Positions 62,541 to 64,000 of a stretch of 64,000 nucleotides of DNA are shown here, piece by piece; within the stretch, counting starts at the first letter, position 1; each line of letters starts with the position of its first letter. A program made the translations under genes and the position numbers. Below the pieces are notes generated by a model that saw only the letters and a list, made by a program, of their open reading frames with translations, was not told the DNA's origin and did not search any database. Origin of the DNA: Rhizobiales bacterium 65-79 (GTDB lineage Bacteria; Pseudomonadota; Alphaproteobacteria; Rhizobiales; Rhizobiaceae); contig MKRJ01000023.1 of NCBI GenBank assembly GCA_001896885.1, forward strand, positions 62,001 through 126,000, written 5' to 3'.

Positions 62541-63773
62541 ATGGCGCGCGCATTCCTCTTCGTTCTGGATTCCTTCGGCATCGGTCATGCGCCCGATGCC
62601 GGCCTCTTCGGCGATGAGGGCGCCGACACGTTCGGGCACATCGCATCGGCCTGCGCCAGCGGCGCCGGCGACCGCGACGGCCTGCGCCGCGGACGCCTGC
62701 ATCTGCCGAACATGACGGCGCTGGGCCTTGGCCAGGCCGCGGCCGTCGCCGCTGGTGACGGCTCGGCGAAGGGCAATGCGGCGCGCGGATTTTTCGGCTC
62801 GGCGAAGGAAGTCTCCAAGGGCAAGGACACGCCTTCGGGCCATTGGGAGATCGCCGGCGTCCCGGTCGCCTTCGAATGGAGCTACTTTCCGGACAAGGTG
62901 CCCACCTTCCCCGGAGAACTGACGGAGGCCATCATCCGCGAGGCCGGGCTCCCCGGGATCCTCGGCAATTGCCACGCCTCGGGCACCGACATCATCGCCC
63001 GGCTCGGCGAGGAGCACATCCGCACCGGCAAGCCGATCTGCTACACCTCGGCCGATTCCGTCTTCCAGATCGCCGCGCACGAAAAGCATTTCGGCCTGGA
63101 GCGGCTCTATGAGCTGTGCGCCATCGTCCGCCGGCTCGTCGATCCGCTCAATATCGGCCGGGTCATCGCGCGCCCCTTCCTCGGGGAGACGAAAGAGACC
63201 TTCGAGCGGACCGCCAACCGCCGCGACTATGCCGTGCCGCCGCCCGAGCCGACTCTGCTCGACCGCCTGACCGAGGCCGGAAGGCGGGTCATCGGCATCG
63301 GCAAGATCGGCGACATCTTCGCCCATCGCGGCGTGAGCGAGGTGCGCAAGGGCGCCGGCAACATGGCGCTCTTCGACGCCGCGCTCGGCGCCATGGACGA
63401 TGCGAAGGCGGGCGACCTCGTCTTCGCGAATTTCGTCGATTTCGACATGCTCTACGGCCATCGCAGGGATATTCCCGGCTATTCGGCGGCGCTCGAAGCC
63501 TTCGACCGGCGGCTGCCCGAGGCGTTGGCCCGGCTCAAGGACGGCGACCTCCTGATCCTCACCGCCGACCACGGCTGCGATCCGTCCTGGAAAGGCACGG
63601 AACATACGCGCGAGCAGGTGCCCGTCATCGGCACGGGACCGGGACTCGCCAGCGCCCCGATCGGCTCGCGCAACACCTATGCCGATATCGGCGAGACGGT
63701 GGCCGAACATCTCGGCCTCCCGGCCGGACGGCACGGCAAATCCTTCCTGGCCGCGCTCACCGGCAATGCCTGA
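62541..63773 (+). CDS. deoB: Phosphopentomutase
   Basis: DeoB interconverts ribose-1-phosphate (or deoxyribose-1-phosphate) and the 5-phosphate, linking nucleoside breakdown to the pentose phosphate pathway. The 410-residue enzyme is of the alkaline-phosphatase superfamily: [12 protein letters not shown] (metal-binding Asp), [12 protein letters not shown] (phospho-Thr region), [13 protein letters not shown] and [20 protein letters not shown] (C-terminal metal site). ATG 62541 is used; the frame starts at 62496. mutM begins 8 bases inside its 3' end. Confidence 0.96.
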   Translation: MARAFLFVLDSFGIGHAPDAGLFGDEGADTFGHIASACASGAGDRDGLRRGRLHLPNMTALGLGQAAAVAAGDGSAKGNAARGFFGSAKEVSKGKDTPSGHWEIAGVPVAFEWSYFPDKVPTFPGELTEAIIREAGLPGILGNCHASGTDIIARLGEEHIRTGKPICYTSADSVFQIAAHEKHFGLERLYELCAIVRRLVDPLNIGRVIARPFLGETKETFERTANRRDYAVPPPEPTLLDRLTEAGRRVIGIGKIGDIFAHRGVSEVRKGAGNMALFDAALGAMDDAKAGDLVFANFVDFDMLYGHRRDIPGYSAALEAFDRRLPEALARLKDGDLLILTADHGCDPSWKGTEHTREQVPVIGTGPGLASAPIGSRNTYADIGETVAEHLGLPAGRHGKSFLAALTGNA

Positions 63774-64000
63774 ACTTCCCGAAGTCGAGACGGTCCGGCG
63801 CGGCCTCGAGCCGGTCATGGAGAACGCGACGATCCGCGCCGTGCATCTCGGTCGGCCGGATTTGCGCTTCCCCTTTCCGCCGCGCTTCGCCAAACGCCTG
63901 ACCGGACGGCGGATCACCGGCCTCGGCCGGCGAGCCAAGTATCTCATCGTCCATCTCGACGACGGAATGGCCCTGATCGCCCATATGGGCATGTCCGGCT
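63766..64000 (+). CDS. mutM: Formamidopyrimidine-DNA glycosylase (3' end beyond window)
   Basis: The first 78 residues are present. The start [19 protein letters not shown] has the catalytic P2 and E3 and the conserved [10 protein letters not shown] signature; [16 protein letters not shown] and LIAHMGMSG include the lysine that contacts the oxidised base. MutM excises 8-oxoguanine from DNA. The ATG overlaps the deoB end by 8 bases in another frame, which suggests coupled expression. Confidence 0.96.
   Translation, partial: MPELPEVETVRRGLEPVMENATIRAVHLGRPDLRFPFPPRFAKRLTGRRITGLGRRAKYLIVHLDDGMALIAHMGMSG

Overview
The window is high-GC chromosomal DNA from an alphaproteobacterium, most likely Hyphomicrobiales (Rhizobiales) near Mesorhizobium, Aminobacter or another Phyllobacteriaceae. 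The evidence is the gene neighbourhoods (ffs-dnaX-ybaB-recR, pheA-kdsB-membrane cytochrome c, a HAD nucleotidase near dapD, and a complete tad/cpa pilus locus), the many Tat-type binding proteins, and short palindromic intergenic repeats typical of rhizobia. This assignment comes from recognising families by eye; no database search was run. Genes fill almost the whole window. There are no rRNA, tRNA, phage, transposase or CRISPR signals; the only RNA gene seen is the SRP RNA.

Layout. 1-4 kb: a sugar ABC importer operon (binding protein, double ATPase, permease) ending in a LacI-type regulator, with a LacI-like operator at its head. 4-7.4 kb: argB, an EamA transporter, a decayed PIN-toxin gene and a HAD pyrimidine 5'-nucleotidase. 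7.4-17.3 kb: a PCu(A)C copper chaperone, a LOG-family protein, dapD, a DUF805 protein, a winged-helix/alpha-beta-hydrolase fusion, a frameshifted small gene, an IMPase-family phosphatase, PQQ glucose dehydrogenase, dapE and a membrane protein. dapD and dapE supply two steps of lysine/diaminopimelate synthesis. 17.4-24.2 kb: a DUF6481 protein, a zinc-free MDR reductase, a GNAT acetyltransferase and a second sugar ABC operon (MalK/UgpC type). 24.4-29.1 kb: a lytic transglycosylase, recR, ybaB, dnaX and the SRP RNA. 29.1-36.6 kb: a large hybrid histidine kinase, a HIT protein, nudC, a GSU2403-type nucleotidyltransferase gene with a strikingly duplicated start region, pheA and kdsB. 36.8-46.3 kb: a membrane-anchored cytochrome c and a Yej-type peptide ABC operon carrying two binding-protein genes and interrupted by a low-GC toxin-antitoxin cassette. 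46.3-49.9 kb: a 2-hydroxyacid dehydrogenase, an NlpC/P60 protein, a MarR regulator and leucyl aminopeptidase. 50-62.5 kb: the tad/cpa pilus locus, with tadD on one side, tadC-tadB-cpaF-cpaE-cpaD-cpaC-cpaB-cpaA-flp on the minus strand, and a stand-alone secretin-N-domain protein, TadE and TadG on the plus strand. 62.5 kb to the end: deoB and the start of mutM.

Most of this is ordinary core metabolism and transport. The parts worth a second look are small: the tandem palindrome/start-codon duplication before the nucleotidyltransferase (33868-33959), the toxin-antitoxin cassette inside the yej operon (43734-44695), an inverted-repeat element inside the tad operon (53040-53228), two frame-broken genes (6195-6616 and 11872-12113), and a palindromic repeat that supplies the start codon of the lytic transglycosylase (25682-25831).
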